Source: Anisodus tanguticus
Lineage: Eukaryota > Streptophyta > Magnoliopsida > Solanales > Solanaceae
NCBI GenBank assembly: GCA_034509755.1
Contig: CM067539.1
Location: 57,918,513-57,982,512, forward strand
DNA length: 64,000 nt
Reading direction: 5' to 3'
Shown: piece after piece, positions 1-10,640 of the stretch
Position numbering within the stretch: the stretch's first letter is position 1
Layout of the letters: each line of letters begins with the position of its first letter
Notes under the pieces: model-generated
Databases searched by the model: none
The model's input: the letters and a program-made list of their open reading frames with translations, nothing else
Told to the model about the DNA's origin: nothing
Program-made: the position numbers and the translations under genes

Positions 1-898
1 TGGGCCACTGCCTATTGGCCCACGGCATGGCCCTAGGGCACTGCCCCACGGCCCAGGCCTGCTGCCACGGTTCTAGTGGCCCGGTGCCCTGCCTTTCGCC
101 ACCACCCATCGGTCTGCCACCACTGCTGCCGCCACGATTTTTGCCATTTTTTTTTCCAATTTGGCCCTTTTTTCCGCCACCGTTGTTACAGTTTTGGCCA
201 GAATTGTTCGCGAAGGATTGAGGGTCATCGGACGTGGTTACCATCATGGCGGAATTGGCGCCGATTGCCACCATTTTAGCTAAGCCGGGTTCTTCCAAAG
301 TGAGCATGGAACGTGTTTGGTAGAACAGTGGAAGAAGATTACTTTGACGATGAAGAGTCTCAACGCCATTATAAGCCTCAGAGAGGCCTGCAACCATCTG
401 TAGAACAAGACAATCATTTGTGACGGGCGCGCCATTGTTGAGTTGATCCGACAATTCCTTGAGCCTCCTACAATAGGCAGAGACATTTGGGAAATCCTCC
501 ATGTTGATGTGGGAGAATTCCTACTAAAGGGTCACGACAAGGGAATTTTTGTTATCCTGAAATATATCACGCAACCTATTCAAAGTGTCCATCGCCGTGG
601 CGTCGGGTTTAATAATAGTCTGCAAGAGGTCCGTAGAAATAGTGGAATAAATCTACTGGAGTACCGTAACATCAAAAGTTACCCATAACTCAGTGTCATC
701 ATCGGTGGTAAGCACCTTCTCCTTGCCAATGTCCGAGGGGATGATGTGATGAAGGACTCGATGAGAGCGTGCGTGAACTTTAAATAATTCCGCTCATGTC
801 GCATATTGGACGTTTTCCATCTCAATAACTATAGGGATGTGGTTCTTGATGTTGGAGATTGTAAGGGCATAATGAAACATGTTCTTTGAGGTAGACAT
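1..898 (-). pseudogene. Copia gag remnant (Ale/Retrofit-like)
   Basis: This is the capsid-like Gag of a Ty1/Copia retrotransposon, read on the minus strand from an ATG at 896-898. Translation in shifting frames gives the pattern of the two other Ale-like copies in this window: an N-terminal part with VQYATWAELFKVHARSHRV, then WIYSTISTDLLQTI, RLRDIFQDNK, NVSAYCRRLKELSDQL, and a Gly/Asn-rich tail that runs off the window start. In-frame stops and at least two frameshifts break it. No CCHC zinc knuckle is seen in the tail, as in the relatives at 34890 and 62250. The rest of the element lies outside the window. Family assignment rests on similarity to the better-preserved copies; confident as Copia gag, less so on lineage. 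Confidence 0.75.
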
Positions 899-1130
899 GA
901 GAAAAGAACAAGAGGAGAATTAGAGATTTGGAAGAAAATTTTGGGAGAGAGGAGGTGTCGGCCGGTGGCCGGAAAACACGGAATTTGAGAGGAGCCGAGG
1001 GCGGTGAAAGGTGTTTTAGGAGAAGGAATTTTTTCCCTAAACTTCTATGTTGTATTTCCTATATCTCACGGAAAGTGATTCCAATTTTTTTCTTAACGTA
1101 GAATCATCTGTAACTGAAGAAATATATAAA
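899..1130 (-). other. Leader-like sequence of the truncated Copia element
   Basis: Purine-rich non-coding DNA directly upstream (minus-strand sense) of the gag start at 898. It resembles in composition the leader of the Ale-like element at 62250-62545. No LTR end or primer-binding site could be found, so the 5' LTR is lost or too diverged. Confidence 0.35.
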
Positions 1131-2067
1131 AGAGGTTACGAAGTTAAAATTCTAACTCAAAGTTCGTTTTAATTCAGGAAGCATACCAATTAATAATATG
1201 TTCCTAAATGATTAAATTAAAACATTTTACCAATCTCCACCTGTCTTCTTTCAAGATCTTATCAAAGTGAAGATGTATATCTATTTCATCTTCCTCATCA
1301 CTATACATGTTGATGTTGATATTATTCCTGCAAAACAAAACACTATTGAAATCATCAAAAATAAGTAACGAATCACAATTAAATCTAAATAGCAAGTAAA
1401 ATATATTTTTTTCAAATTTGATTGGATCCACAATCAAATAATTAACACGAAACAAAAAATCTATCACGACCCCAAATCACTAAGTCGTGAGGGCACCTAT
1501 CATTTCTACCTCAGAACTCTTCCATTTACCAACAATTCAACCACAATAAAATAAAATAATTGGAATAATATAAAGTCTACTCATGTCATAAATATGAAAA
1601 TGTGGAAGATACGAATCCTAAATACAACCCCCAAAGAAACATAGTCTGAACAGTACAATAGCTACTAATAATATAAATTTGAATAGTACATAAGTCTAAA
1701 AAATAGTAGTACTATCTAGGAATCAAGATAAGACAAGTAGATAGGAAAGAGAACCCTTCCATTTATTGTGCTTGGACGCACTTGCTTTAGGCTTCACTTA
1801 GTTAGCTGGGCTGAAATCTTTTGTTAAGCCTTCTAAGTCAGCCTATTTTTACCTTGTGAATTGATCCGCACAAAGATTAGTTTATCATTAAAACCTAACA
1901 CTAACAGTGAGTTTGTCAAGATCAATCTCAATGTATTGAGACTGAAACGATTGATCCTAGCTAGGGACAAGCTCGTTATGACTTATGCCACTGCATCAAA
2001 ACCTAAGAAGAGGTTCTTACTACCTTTATTTAAGAATTTAAAAATATGAGCACTATTAAAGAAGGAA
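1131..2067. other. Intergenic, nothing recognised
   Basis: AT-rich DNA with short open frames only. Around 1466-1492 it has a phrase (cacgaccccaaatcactaag) of a kind seen at Gypsy LTR ends in Solanaceae, so it may be repeat debris. No gene supported. Confidence 0.4.
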
Positions 2068-2072
2068 GAAAT

Positions 2073-3284
2073 TGTTGGGTTATTACAAAGGATTGCAGGA
2101 ACGGAAATTACAAGTAACTGCGTATTTAAGAATTGAAATTACAATTCAACTATAAAACTGAAAATTACAATATAACAACAAAACTGAAATTACTATTTTG
2201 TTGAACAAGAAAACTGGAAAGTTGTTTTTGCTGAGTCGAGTGTGGCACTCTGTTCCTTAAGACAATATTGCCCCGTATGTATCCTTTATACGTCCTGGAC
2301 AATTCGTCTCCAAAGATAAAACCGCAATGGAACTATTGAGCAAAGGAAACTCAAAAGCTACCGTGAAGAATATTGAATAACGAAATGATGCTTGGAAGAT
2401 TAGGAAGAAAACTGCTTTGCTTTGCTTTCTGCTTTGTGTATTTTCGTGTATCTCTAATGTGCCTCAACAATGGTGTAAGGGTGTTTATATAGGAGGAAGA
2501 GGGGATCTGTTTGACTGCCTCCATAACAACCATTATTGGCCAAATAATGACCATTATGGAGGTAGTAAAGCCACCACATAAATGGAGAAAATTGCCAACG
2601 GATTGGCCATTATAGGAGGTGTAATTCACCAAAATAAATGGCCGAATTGAGTCTTTGACGTTTCTATTCGGACCGTCGAAATTACGCCTTTCGAAAAATT
2701 TCGGGGACCAAACTCGTACATCTTGAAACTTCGGGACCAAACCGTACATCTTGAAACTTCGGGGACCGAACCGTACATCCGAAAGAATTCGGTCCAAATC
2801 GCACATCTGAAACTTCGGGATCAAACCGTACTTCGGCAAAGTTTTCTGGCCCAAAAAGATAATATCAGAAGGCCCACAGCCCACAGCCCACAGCCCGCGA
2901 CCCGTGAACCCGTGAACCCGAGAACACGGAACACGGAACAAAGCACATCTAGGTCTTCCCTCCTTTAAACACATGGGATACCCCTTGGGGTCCCAAACCC
3001 CAAACCAATTTCGAGTATTATATACACAACAATTCTTTCTTCCTCTACCGATGAGGGAGAATTGATCACACACCACACTTTTCCATGCTTCAAACACCTT
3101 ACTTCGTGAACCAATATCTCTTTCATTTCTCAATGAAATTTGACGATTCTTGGCCCTACGGTTATCTACGTACTTAGTACATCATGCATGTATGAAGAAC
3201 CGGATTCTCCAACATACGTAACACTAGTGTTTAAGCCGTTAAAGTTGGTCGGTCGCAACTCCCGCCAAAGGCTAATTTCCAACA
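2073..3284 (-). repeat. 3' LTR of Copia-1
   Basis: 1212 bp LTR, shorter than its partner at 8148-9482 mainly because it lacks the GC-rich minisatellite of that copy. It begins (plus strand) TGTTGGGTTATTAC and ends CTAATTTCCAACA. A TATA box (TATATAAA, minus strand, 2484-2491) and a U3 array of about 29 bp repeats (about 2695-2840) are shared with the 5' LTR. A 260-codon frame here is only LTR sequence. Confidence 0.93.
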
Positions 3285-3299
3285 ATCCCCTCTTGAAAG
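3285..3299 (-). promoter_or_regulatory. Polypurine tract of Copia-1
   Basis: In element sense the last bases before the 3' LTR read CTTTCAAGAGGGGAT, directly followed by TGTTGG. This is the expected purine-rich plus-strand primer site and it confirms the minus orientation. Confidence 0.8.
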
Positions 3300-3954
3300 A
3301 AATTTTGGCGCACTCACATGGTGTCTTTTCATTTCCAAAGCAATATTTCAATGACGGACCGATGTTGCATAAGGAGAGGTAGCCTCAACTTTGAACCTTC
3401 CATAGTTGAATACCATCGGACTTACTTACATCGCGCGGTGAACGTGATGTCTTGAACCGTCAGTGTTTAGTGTAAGCCAAGACAATGATACCAACACAAC
3501 AAATTCCCTTACTCTCTTCTTCGTAATGTTTTGTCCGTTTTGGCCATGGACAACGTCTTGGATTCTTAAGTGCGTTCATTTTGAGGCGGCTTTGTCCTCG
3601 CACTTAAATAGGTGGTCTCCTACAAGGTATCCCGCTATACCCCACTTCACAAGTGTTAGGAACCATTAAAAGTTTCCCAAGAACCTAACCTCAACTGTTG
3701 AGGATCATTACGAGTTTTGAAAACTTAACCTTTACCCATACTTGCAGATAGCACTTAACGTCTATCGCGGGAACGGCTTTGGATTTAGTGTTTCTTTTCG
3801 AAATCACTATCCGAAGTGCTCATACTTCCACCGAAGCGATCAATCGAACCTTTACAACTTCGTTTCCCCATTGAACCAAATTACTCGGGATCTCCGGTTC
3901 GTAAGGTTGGGTTACCACCGTATTGGTCCTTATATTTTGGGTTTTAAGCCCATT

Positions 3955-5180
3955 CCCCTGAGACAGGCAAGCCATCCGATCTTTGGGTAAGCCCTTTGTC
4001 AATGGGTCTCGCTATATTATCCTTTGACTTAATGAAATCAATAGATATTATACCCGTGGTGATCGGTTGCCTAACGGTCTTATGCCTCCATCGAATATGA
4101 CGAGACTTGCCGTTGTACATAGCATTCCGTGCCCTTCCTAGTAGCCGATCGATCGTCGCAGTGGATCATTACCGAAGGTACGGGTTTGTTCCAACACGGA
4201 ACATCCTCTAAGAAGTCATGAAGCCACTCAGGCTTCTTCCCCCGCTTTGTCTAAAGCGATAAACTCCGATTCCATCGTGGACCGGGCGATGCAAGTTTGC
4301 TTAGAGGATTTCCAAGACACGGCCCCACCACCAATTGTAAATATATACCCACTAGGTGGACTTGGTGTTCTCTATATCGGATATCCGGTTTGCATCACCG
4401 TACCCCTCTAGTACAAATTGGATATCTCGAATAGTGCAACCCGAAATTTAACGTGTATTTCGGTATTGTAAAACCCGATTCAACGCCTTCCGGTGATTAT
4501 CACTTGGATTACGGGTGAACCTAGCCAATTTATTGATTGCATAAGCAATATCGGGTCGGGTGCGGTTTGTGATATACATCAAACTACCGATCACCTGCAT
4601 ATCGCTCCTGGTATACGGTGCACCAAGATTTTTATCAAGCTTTTGATTTGTATCCATTGGTGACACTATCGGAGAACTGTCTAACATCTTGAACTTTCTC
4701 AAAACATCCTCGATGTAGTGAGACCGAGATAAGACCATCCGTCGGACGTCTTAGAGATTTTAATCCCTAGGATGACATCTGCGATACCCATATCTTTCAT
4801 GTCGAAGCATTGTTTCAACATGTTCTTAGTCTCTAGGATTACCCTAGGATCGCTTCCCGTGATCAACATATCGTCTACATACGGGCATATCATAACAAAT
4901 GAGTCGAGTTACCCTTCGTGTAAACACATTTATCACACTCATTAATGGCGAACCCCTTCGATAGTAGAGTACTATCAAATTTTTCGTGCCATTGTTTCGG
5001 GGCTTGTTTCGGCCGTACAGAGATTTGATAAGTCGACGGACTTTCTTCTCTTGCCCTTGAACCACGTACCCCTCGGGTTGGTCCATATAAATTTCTTCTT
5101 CCAAACCACCGTTTAGGAAGGCATCTTAACATCCATCCGGTGTATCTCAAGGTCACGCAAAGCTGCGATCGCAATAAATA
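3955..5180 (-). pseudogene. Copia-1 reverse transcriptase and RNase H
   Basis: Frameshifted 3' part of the Pol polyprotein. Recognisable blocks in element order are WHEKFDSTLLSKGF, the catalytic YVDD (4870-4881), the FDMKDMGIADVILGIKI block, the IEDVLRKFKMLDS to SPMDTNQKLDKN block, and RPDIAYAINKLARFTRNPS leading into RNase H. The end of RNase H, with TKGLPKDR, lies near 3960-4002. The reading frame changes every 200-300 bases through small indels rather than stop codons, so the copy is non-coding as sequenced although both YVDD aspartates remain. About 670 bases of 3' non-coding DNA separate it from the LTR. Confidence 0.85.
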
Positions 5181-5754
5181 CCCGTATGGATGTCATCCGG
5201 ATACCGGAGAGTATGTGTCAAAGTAGTCAAAGCCTTACGTCCGTCGATAGCCCTTGACTACCAACCTGGCCTTGTACTTGTCTATAGACCCATCTGCCTT
5301 GTATTTCCGTTTGAGTATCCATTTACAACCCAACGGTTTATTTCCGGAGGAAGATCAACCAACTCCCAAGTATGGTTATGCGAGAATGGAGCTTATTTCA
5401 CTCTCAATAGCTTCTTTCCGGAGCGGTGCTTCCGGAGTTGACAACGCCCGAGCAATTGTCCTTGGTTCATCATTAACCATATAAGCTACAAAGTCGGGAC
5501 CGAAGGATTTATCCTTCCTAGCCCTTTTACTTCGCCTTAGATCCATCTCTCGGAGTCTCCAAGTTCGAGAATCGGAACACTAGATTCCTGATGTTCGACC
5601 ACCTCGAGATTCGCTAGATCTCGAATCATTTAGATCCGGCAGTCAAGGACTCCCGGTTCTTGAGAGCTTTGTGCATAACTTCGCTTGCGAGAGGTTATGT
5701 CTTTCTCCTTTCTAGGAAAGGTACTTTCAAAGAATAGAGCATTCCTTGATTCCA

Positions 5755-6660
5755 TTATTGTACCCTGGTGGATATCGGAATATCCGACTTATGCACTAAG
5801 AAGCGATAAGCACTATTGTTATTTGCATATCCGATGAATATACAATCTACGAGTCTTAGGCCCAATCTTGACTCGCTTTGGCTTAGGTACTTCAACCTTT
5901 GCCGGACAACCCCACACCTTAAAATACTTGTAGGTGGGTTTCTTTCCTTTCCATGATTCATATGGAGTTTTGTCCTTACCCTTATGTGGGACTCGTTCGA
6001 AATCGTATTAGCGGTAAGGACGGCTTCTCCCCACATGTTTTGGGGAAGTCCGGAATTGATAAGCAAGGCATTCATCATTTCCTTTAATGTGCGGTTCTTA
6101 CGTTCCACCACACCGTTTGATTGAGGTGAGTATGGAGCCGTCGTTTGATGAATAATGCCTTCTTGGGCACAATATTCCTCAAAAGGCGCTACATATTCTC
6201 CCCTCTATCGCTACGAATGGATTTAATCCGTAGGCTAAGTTGATTCTCAACTTCGCTTTGTAACGTCGGAACGCTTCAAAGGCTTCATCCTTACTTTTCA
6301 ACAAGTAAAGGTAACAATACCTTGTGCTATCATCTATAAATGTCACAAAGTACTTGTTCCCCCTCTAGTTTGTGCAAACTTCAAATCACATATATCCGTG
6401 TGAATAAGTTCTAGAGGAGCGGTATTCCTTTCGACGGATCGAAAAGGAAGCTTGGTGAGTTTTGCCTCTACGCACACCTCACACTTATGTTGAGGGTTTA
6501 TGTCGATAGAAGGCAACAACTCCATATTTACCAGCCTTTGAATAGACTTGTAGTTTATGTGTCCTAATCTATGATGCCATAAATTAGAAGACTCAAGCAA
6601 ATAAGAAGAAGACTCAACTTTATTTTCTTGACGCAATACGAGACATGGCATTCACTTTGA
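5755..6660 (-). pseudogene. Copia-1 GAG-pre-integrase and integrase
   Basis: The zinc-binding GAG-pre-integrase block is seen at 6343-6651: LWHHRLGHINYKSIQRL with HX3H, then KCEVCVEAKLTKLPF with CX2C, followed by LELIHTDICDL, which holds the first catalytic Asp. The C-terminal part at 5755-6111 starts MVERKNRTLKEMMNALL, containing the catalytic Glu region, and continues through MWGEAV and LRLVDCIFIGYA. The middle is shifted in frame. The integrase would insert the cDNA; here it is broken. Confidence 0.85.
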
Positions 6661-6787
6661 AGAGGCCTTCACAGACGAAGCCCCTCCCCACAAATGTGCC
6701 ATTTTTAGTGAGTACAAATTTATTTGATTCAAACACTAGCCTAAAACCAAAGCATTAACCAATAAAGGTCCGTAAACTAGATTTCTT

Positions 6788-7050
6788 CTAATATCTCGGG
6801 ACGTGCATCACTTCCTTCGAGTGAGTTCCTTGCCGAAAATCATCTTCAGGGACCACCTTTCCAACCCCTAGCACGTCCGAGGAAGCGTTGTTGCCCATGA
6901 ACGCCTTCTTCGGAGACCGGAGTGTACGTGGAGAAGGCATCTTTGTTGGAACAGATGTGTCTTGTTGCACCCGTGTCCACCCACCACGCATCGGATTCTC
7001 CACCAAGTTGGCTTCTAGCACCACCGCAGAGAATTCCTCGATCATGTCAT
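6788..7050 (-). pseudogene. Copia-1 aspartic protease
   Basis: Retroviral-type protease that would process the polyprotein. The active-site DTGA followed by TRHIC is encoded at 6966-6977 (minus strand) in one frame, while the flanking parts (VLEANLVE upstream, FRQGTHSKEVMHVPRY downstream) lie in another. At least one frameshift therefore separates the active site from the body of the domain. Confidence 0.75.
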
Positions 7051-7975
7051 CCGGGAGCGTGTCCTTGACGACGTTTGCTTGAGCCTTGCCTTTTGACTTG
7101 GCTTTCTTGTTGCTGCTCGGTCTTGAGCTTGCGGCATTCCTTGATCCTATGACCAGGTTTCCCACGGTGATGACAATTACCTCCGAACATCTCTCGCTGC
7201 AGGGGCTTTGCCGTCTTTCTCGGAACTTCCGCTTCTTGCTTGAGTTCCCTTTGGCCTCGGCCAGTTCGCCTTTGCCTCGGCATGTTGTCTACCCTTTGGC
7301 AAGGTCTTCTTATTATCTTCCCGGATTTGCGGTTTGATAACAAGCTCTTCAAAGGTCATCTCCTTTGTCTTGAGTTTCAAGTAACTCATAAACTCATTCC
7401 ATGAAGGAGGTAACTTTTCAATCGACGATGCAACCAAAAACCTGCTCATTTGGTTTTAGTCCTTCCAAATCCAGGTGATGTAAAATCATTTGGAATTCCC
7501 GGACTTGGGACATCACTGTCTTCTTGTCCACCATTTGGAATTTTAGAAATTTCCCAACGATGAACTTCTTAGTACCCGCATCTTGTGCGTTGTACTTCTT
7601 TTGCGCTTTTCCCATGCTCTTCGGCGGTGCCAACGGTGCAATAGACCGTGTGTAGAGGGTCTCGCTAAGCGATTCGAAGTATATAGTTCTTACACATGAA
7701 ATCGCTATGATTCCATGCGTCACGAACCATCTTCATGCCATTAATGACATGGATACCAAGGCCCCCTTCACCCGTTTCATTGGGCGAAGAGTCCATTTCA
7801 TCTCCACTTGTGGAGGATCTTCCGTAAGGAACCGGCCATGCCCATAATCGTTAAGTAAAATAGCATCTTTTGCGCCATCTTTTGAATTCGATCCCATGAA
7901 TTTTTCGGGGCGATCATGGTGGTGTGATGAAGAGGGTGGAGCTCCAACGATCGGGAAGGCGGCGGTGTTGCGCAC
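7047..7975 (-). pseudogene. Copia-1 Gag with damaged zinc knuckle
   Basis: Gag is spread over three frames: PEKFMGSNSKDGAKD and LTEDPPQVE at 7733-7975, then TKKFIVGKFLKFQMVDKKT and SQVREFQMILHHL at 7418-7600, then SSIEKLPPSWNEFMSYL and KEMTFEEL at 7300-7449. The nucleic-acid-binding knuckle at 7134-7175 reads CHHRGKPGHRIKEC. The CCHC pattern needs a Cys where this copy has Arg, so the knuckle is broken by a substitution as well. A GC-rich alternative N-terminus lies upstream to 8099. Confidence 0.82.
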
Positions 7976-8554
7976 GCTTGAACAGAGCAGCGCGGCGGCG
8001 GTGTGAATCCGGCGGAGTTACTTGCCTTGGGCGATTGCGGAGAAGAAAGGCAACAGAACATTGCCTCGAGAGGCGGCGGCGAGCAAGAACATCGGTCATA
8101 TTTCCACCATGTTATTGCGATTCTGTAAGCAAGATATTGTCTTAAGTTGTTGGGTTATTACAAAGAATTGCAGAACGGAAATTACAAGTAATGCGTATGT
8201 AAGAATTGAAATTACAATTCAACTATAAAACTGAAAATTACAATATAACAACAAAGCGAAATTACTATTTTGTTGAACAAGAAAACTGGAAAGTTGTTTT
8301 TCTTGAGTCGAGTGTGGCACTCTGTCCTTAAGACAATATTGCCCCGTATGTATCCTTTATACGTCCCGGACAATTCGTCTCCCAAGATAAAACGACAATG
8401 GAACTATTGAGCAAAGGAAACTCAAAAGCTACCGTGAAGAATATTGAATAACGAAATGATGCTTGAAAGATTAGGAAGAAAAGCGCTTTGCTTTGCTTTC
8501 GCTTTGTGTATTTTCGTGTATCTCTAATGTGCCTCAACAATGGTGTAAGGGGTG

Positions 8555-8562
8555 TTTATATA
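8555..8562 (-). promoter_or_regulatory. TATA box of the Copia-1 LTR promoter
   Basis: TATATAAA in element sense, preceded by CTCCTCC and followed by CACCCCTTACACC. It would place the transcript start about 30 bases downstream, near 8525-8530. The same box is in the 3' LTR at 2484-2491. Confidence 0.6.
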
Positions 8563-8764
8563 GGAGGAAGAGGACTGTTTGATCGCCTCCATAACCATTA
8601 TTGGCCAAATAATGACCATTATGGAGGTAGTAAAGCCACCACATAAATGGAGAAAATTGCCAACGGATTGGCCATTATAGGAGGTGTAATTCGACCAAAA
8701 TAAATGGGCCGAATTGAGTGGTGGACGTTTCGTTCCGGACCGTCGAAATTCTCGCCTTTACGAA

Positions 8765-8905
8765 AAATTTCGGGGACCAAACCGTACATCTTGAAACTTC
8801 GGGGACCGGACGTACATCTTGAAACTTCGGGGACCGAATCGTACATCCGAAAGAATTCGGTCCAAACCGCACATCCGAAACTTCGGGATCAAACGTACTT
8901 CGGCA
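8765..8905. repeat. Degenerate 29 bp tandem repeats in U3
   Basis: About five imperfect copies of a unit like CTTCGGGGACCGAACCGTAC followed by ATCTTGAAA, upstream of the TATA box. The same array is in the other LTR at about 2695-2840. Short direct repeats in U3 often act as enhancers in plant Copia elements; that role here is inference. Confidence 0.75.
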
Positions 8906-8940
8906 AAGTTTTCTCGGCCCAAAAAGATAATATCGAAGGC

Positions 8941-9125
8941 CCACAGCCCCGCCCGCGCCGCCGCGCCGCGGCCCGCGGCCGCGGCCCGCGGCCGCGACCC
9001 GCGACCCGCGACCCGCGACCCGCGACCCGCGACCCGTGAACCCGTGAACCCGAGAACCCGGAACACGGAACTCGGAACCGGAACCGGACCGGACGGGCGG
9101 GCGGCGGCGGCGCGCGCGTGTGGTC
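8941..9125. repeat. GC-rich minisatellite in the Copia-1 5' LTR
   Basis: A block of nearly pure G and C including about six tandem copies of the heptamer GCGACCC (near 8994-9035), then GTGAACCC and GAGAACCC variants and GGCGGCGGC. The partner LTR has only a short equivalent (about 2878-2942), so the arrays differ in copy number. Confidence 0.85.
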
Positions 9126-9487
9126 TTTCCTTGAACCGAAGCACATCTAGGTCTTCCCTCCTTTAAACACATGGGATACCCCTTGGGATCCCAAACCCCA
9201 AACCAATTTCGAGTATTATATACACAACAATTCTTTCTTCCTCTACCGATGAGGGAGAATTGATCACACACCACACTTTTCCATGCTTCAAACACCTTAC
9301 TTCGTGAACCAATATCTCTTTCATTTCTCAATGAAATTTGACGATTCTTGGCCCTACGGTTATCTACGTACTTAGTACATCATGCATGTGTGAAGAACCG
9401 GATTCTCCAACATACGTAACACTAGTGTTTAAGCCGTTAAAGTTGGTCGGTCGCAACTCCCGCCAAAGGCTAATTTCCAACAGAAAT

Positions 9488-10470
9488 AGTGTATGAAGTG
9501 GAACTTGATATTTGTTCCTCTTCATAAATAATTAGATTTTTAATCAAGTGCACCATTAAATATTTGTAGCATCGATTTAGTAGGTAATATTATTTCAGAT
9601 CTAGAAAATATGTAACTATCTATTTTTGTGAAAAGACCATGAATTAATGTACTTCAAAAATAATATATAAATTTGCCTTTGCTCACTACAATCTTTAGTG
9701 ACCAGTAAGATGTATGTGGGGGGGGGGGGGGGGATCCGTTGCGTGAGCAACCCGACTGTGGCTCAGTTGATCCACTTTTTTGTGTTCGTCTCCACTCAAC
9801 TCTTCTGTAATAGCTTGATGAGCTGAGGCCCCAGCGGAACTTCTTTCCTTATCTCCTATCACATAAAGAAAATGCAGGCTACATGCCTTACAAATGACGT
9901 GGTACCCAATGCTCATATTTGAATAGGAAGGTAGCTTACGAAAAGGCCAACTTCAAGTGATGTTCCATTCAAAGATTTCCTCAAATCTTCATTGTCTCAC
10001 TATTATTACTCAAGATATTCCAAGTTTAGGAGATATCGTCAAGCTTCATCTCACTTAAATTGAATCTTCTCTCTCCCTATAGCAAAAACTTGTCTTTCTT
10101 GATTGCAACTTCTCTAGCCGTGCTACAATTATTTTTCATACAATTAAATATGTTGGTCCACTAATAAGATAAAATTGAACTTGAAAAACCATTTCCTTTT
10201 CTTGTCATAAAAGTTAACAAAAAGATAATAAAACTTAGATGAAGCCCTTCTTTTTGCAATTACTGATCAATCTTTATACAACTAACTTTGTTTTTATAGT
10301 TTGACATGTCCCACTCCCTCATTAATTATACCTTCAAGAGATCACAAGCTTATCAATTTCATGACATCTTCCGTTTCAATTAAAAGTGACAAGTTCATTT
10401 CTAATTGATGAAAAGAACTAGAAGTTTGTCAGTTGCATGCACTTTGGTGAACTACCAAATAGAGTAGGTA
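9488..10470. other. Intergenic; 16 bp poly-G tract
   Basis: AT-rich DNA without a credible gene. A run of 16 G at 9718-9733 is the only striking feature. A minus-strand frame at 9695-9916 reads through this run as poly-Pro and has no recognisable domain. Confidence 0.5.
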
Positions 10471-10474
10471 AGAC

Positions 10475-10640
10475 GGATTCAAAATTTAAAATTTATGAGT
10501 TTTTATATTAATTTAAATTAATTAATAATATGATAATAATTGGGATAGCAGTAAAATATCTATAAATATTCAGTGTATATATATAAGCAAAAAATACTGA
10601 GTTTATGTAAACCGTTAATTGGATTTCTAGATCCCCGCCT
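10475..10640. mobile_element. MITE-like repeat (GGCGGATC type)
   Basis: AT-rich segment starting near GACGGATTCAAAATTT and ending near TAGATCCCCGCC, the form of a short inverted-repeat element common in Solanaceae. Ends are degenerate and no target duplication was confirmed. Confidence 0.35.

Larger units (their letters stand above)
2073..9482 (-). mobile_element. Full-length Ty1/Copia retrotransposon, Tork/TAR-like (element Copia-1)
   Basis: Complete 7.4 kb LTR retrotransposon transcribed on the minus strand. Two long terminal repeats bound it, and the 5 bp sequence GAAAT stands directly outside both ends (2068-2072 and 9483-9487), so the ends are exact. LTRs start TGTTGGAAATTAG and end AACCCAACA in element sense. 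Internal domains in element order are Gag with a zinc knuckle, aspartic protease, GAG-pre-integrase, integrase, reverse transcriptase and RNase H, the Copia order. Every domain is cut by frameshifts, so the copy cannot be autonomous as sequenced. A polypurine tract abuts the 3' LTR, but no tRNA-type primer site is visible after the 5' LTR. Lineage (Tork/TAR) is inferred from Gag and integrase phrases and is uncertain. Confidence 0.93.
8148..9482 (-). repeat. 5' LTR of Copia-1
   Basis: 1335 bp LTR paired with 2073-3284. It carries the same TATA box (8555-8562) and U3 repeat array (about 8765-8905), plus a GC-rich minisatellite (8941-9125) much longer than in the partner. Outside it is the duplicated GAAAT at 9483-9487. 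Confidence 0.93.

Noticed and set aside
15..279. Plus-strand Pro-rich frames
   Set aside because: Shadow of the minus-strand Gag tail, where Gly-rich codons read as Pro on the other strand.
2351..3133. 260-codon frame on the minus strand, repeated in part at 8675-9331
   Set aside because: It lies wholly in the Copia-1 LTRs; its recurrence is due to LTR duplication, and the frame crosses the TATA box and repeat arrays with no domain.
8704..9166. Overlapping Arg/Pro/Ala-rich frames on both strands
   Set aside because: Produced by the GC-rich minisatellite; open in many frames at once, so not coding.
9695..9916. Minus-strand 73-codon frame
   Set aside because: Its end is translated poly-G; no domain, no neighbouring exon.
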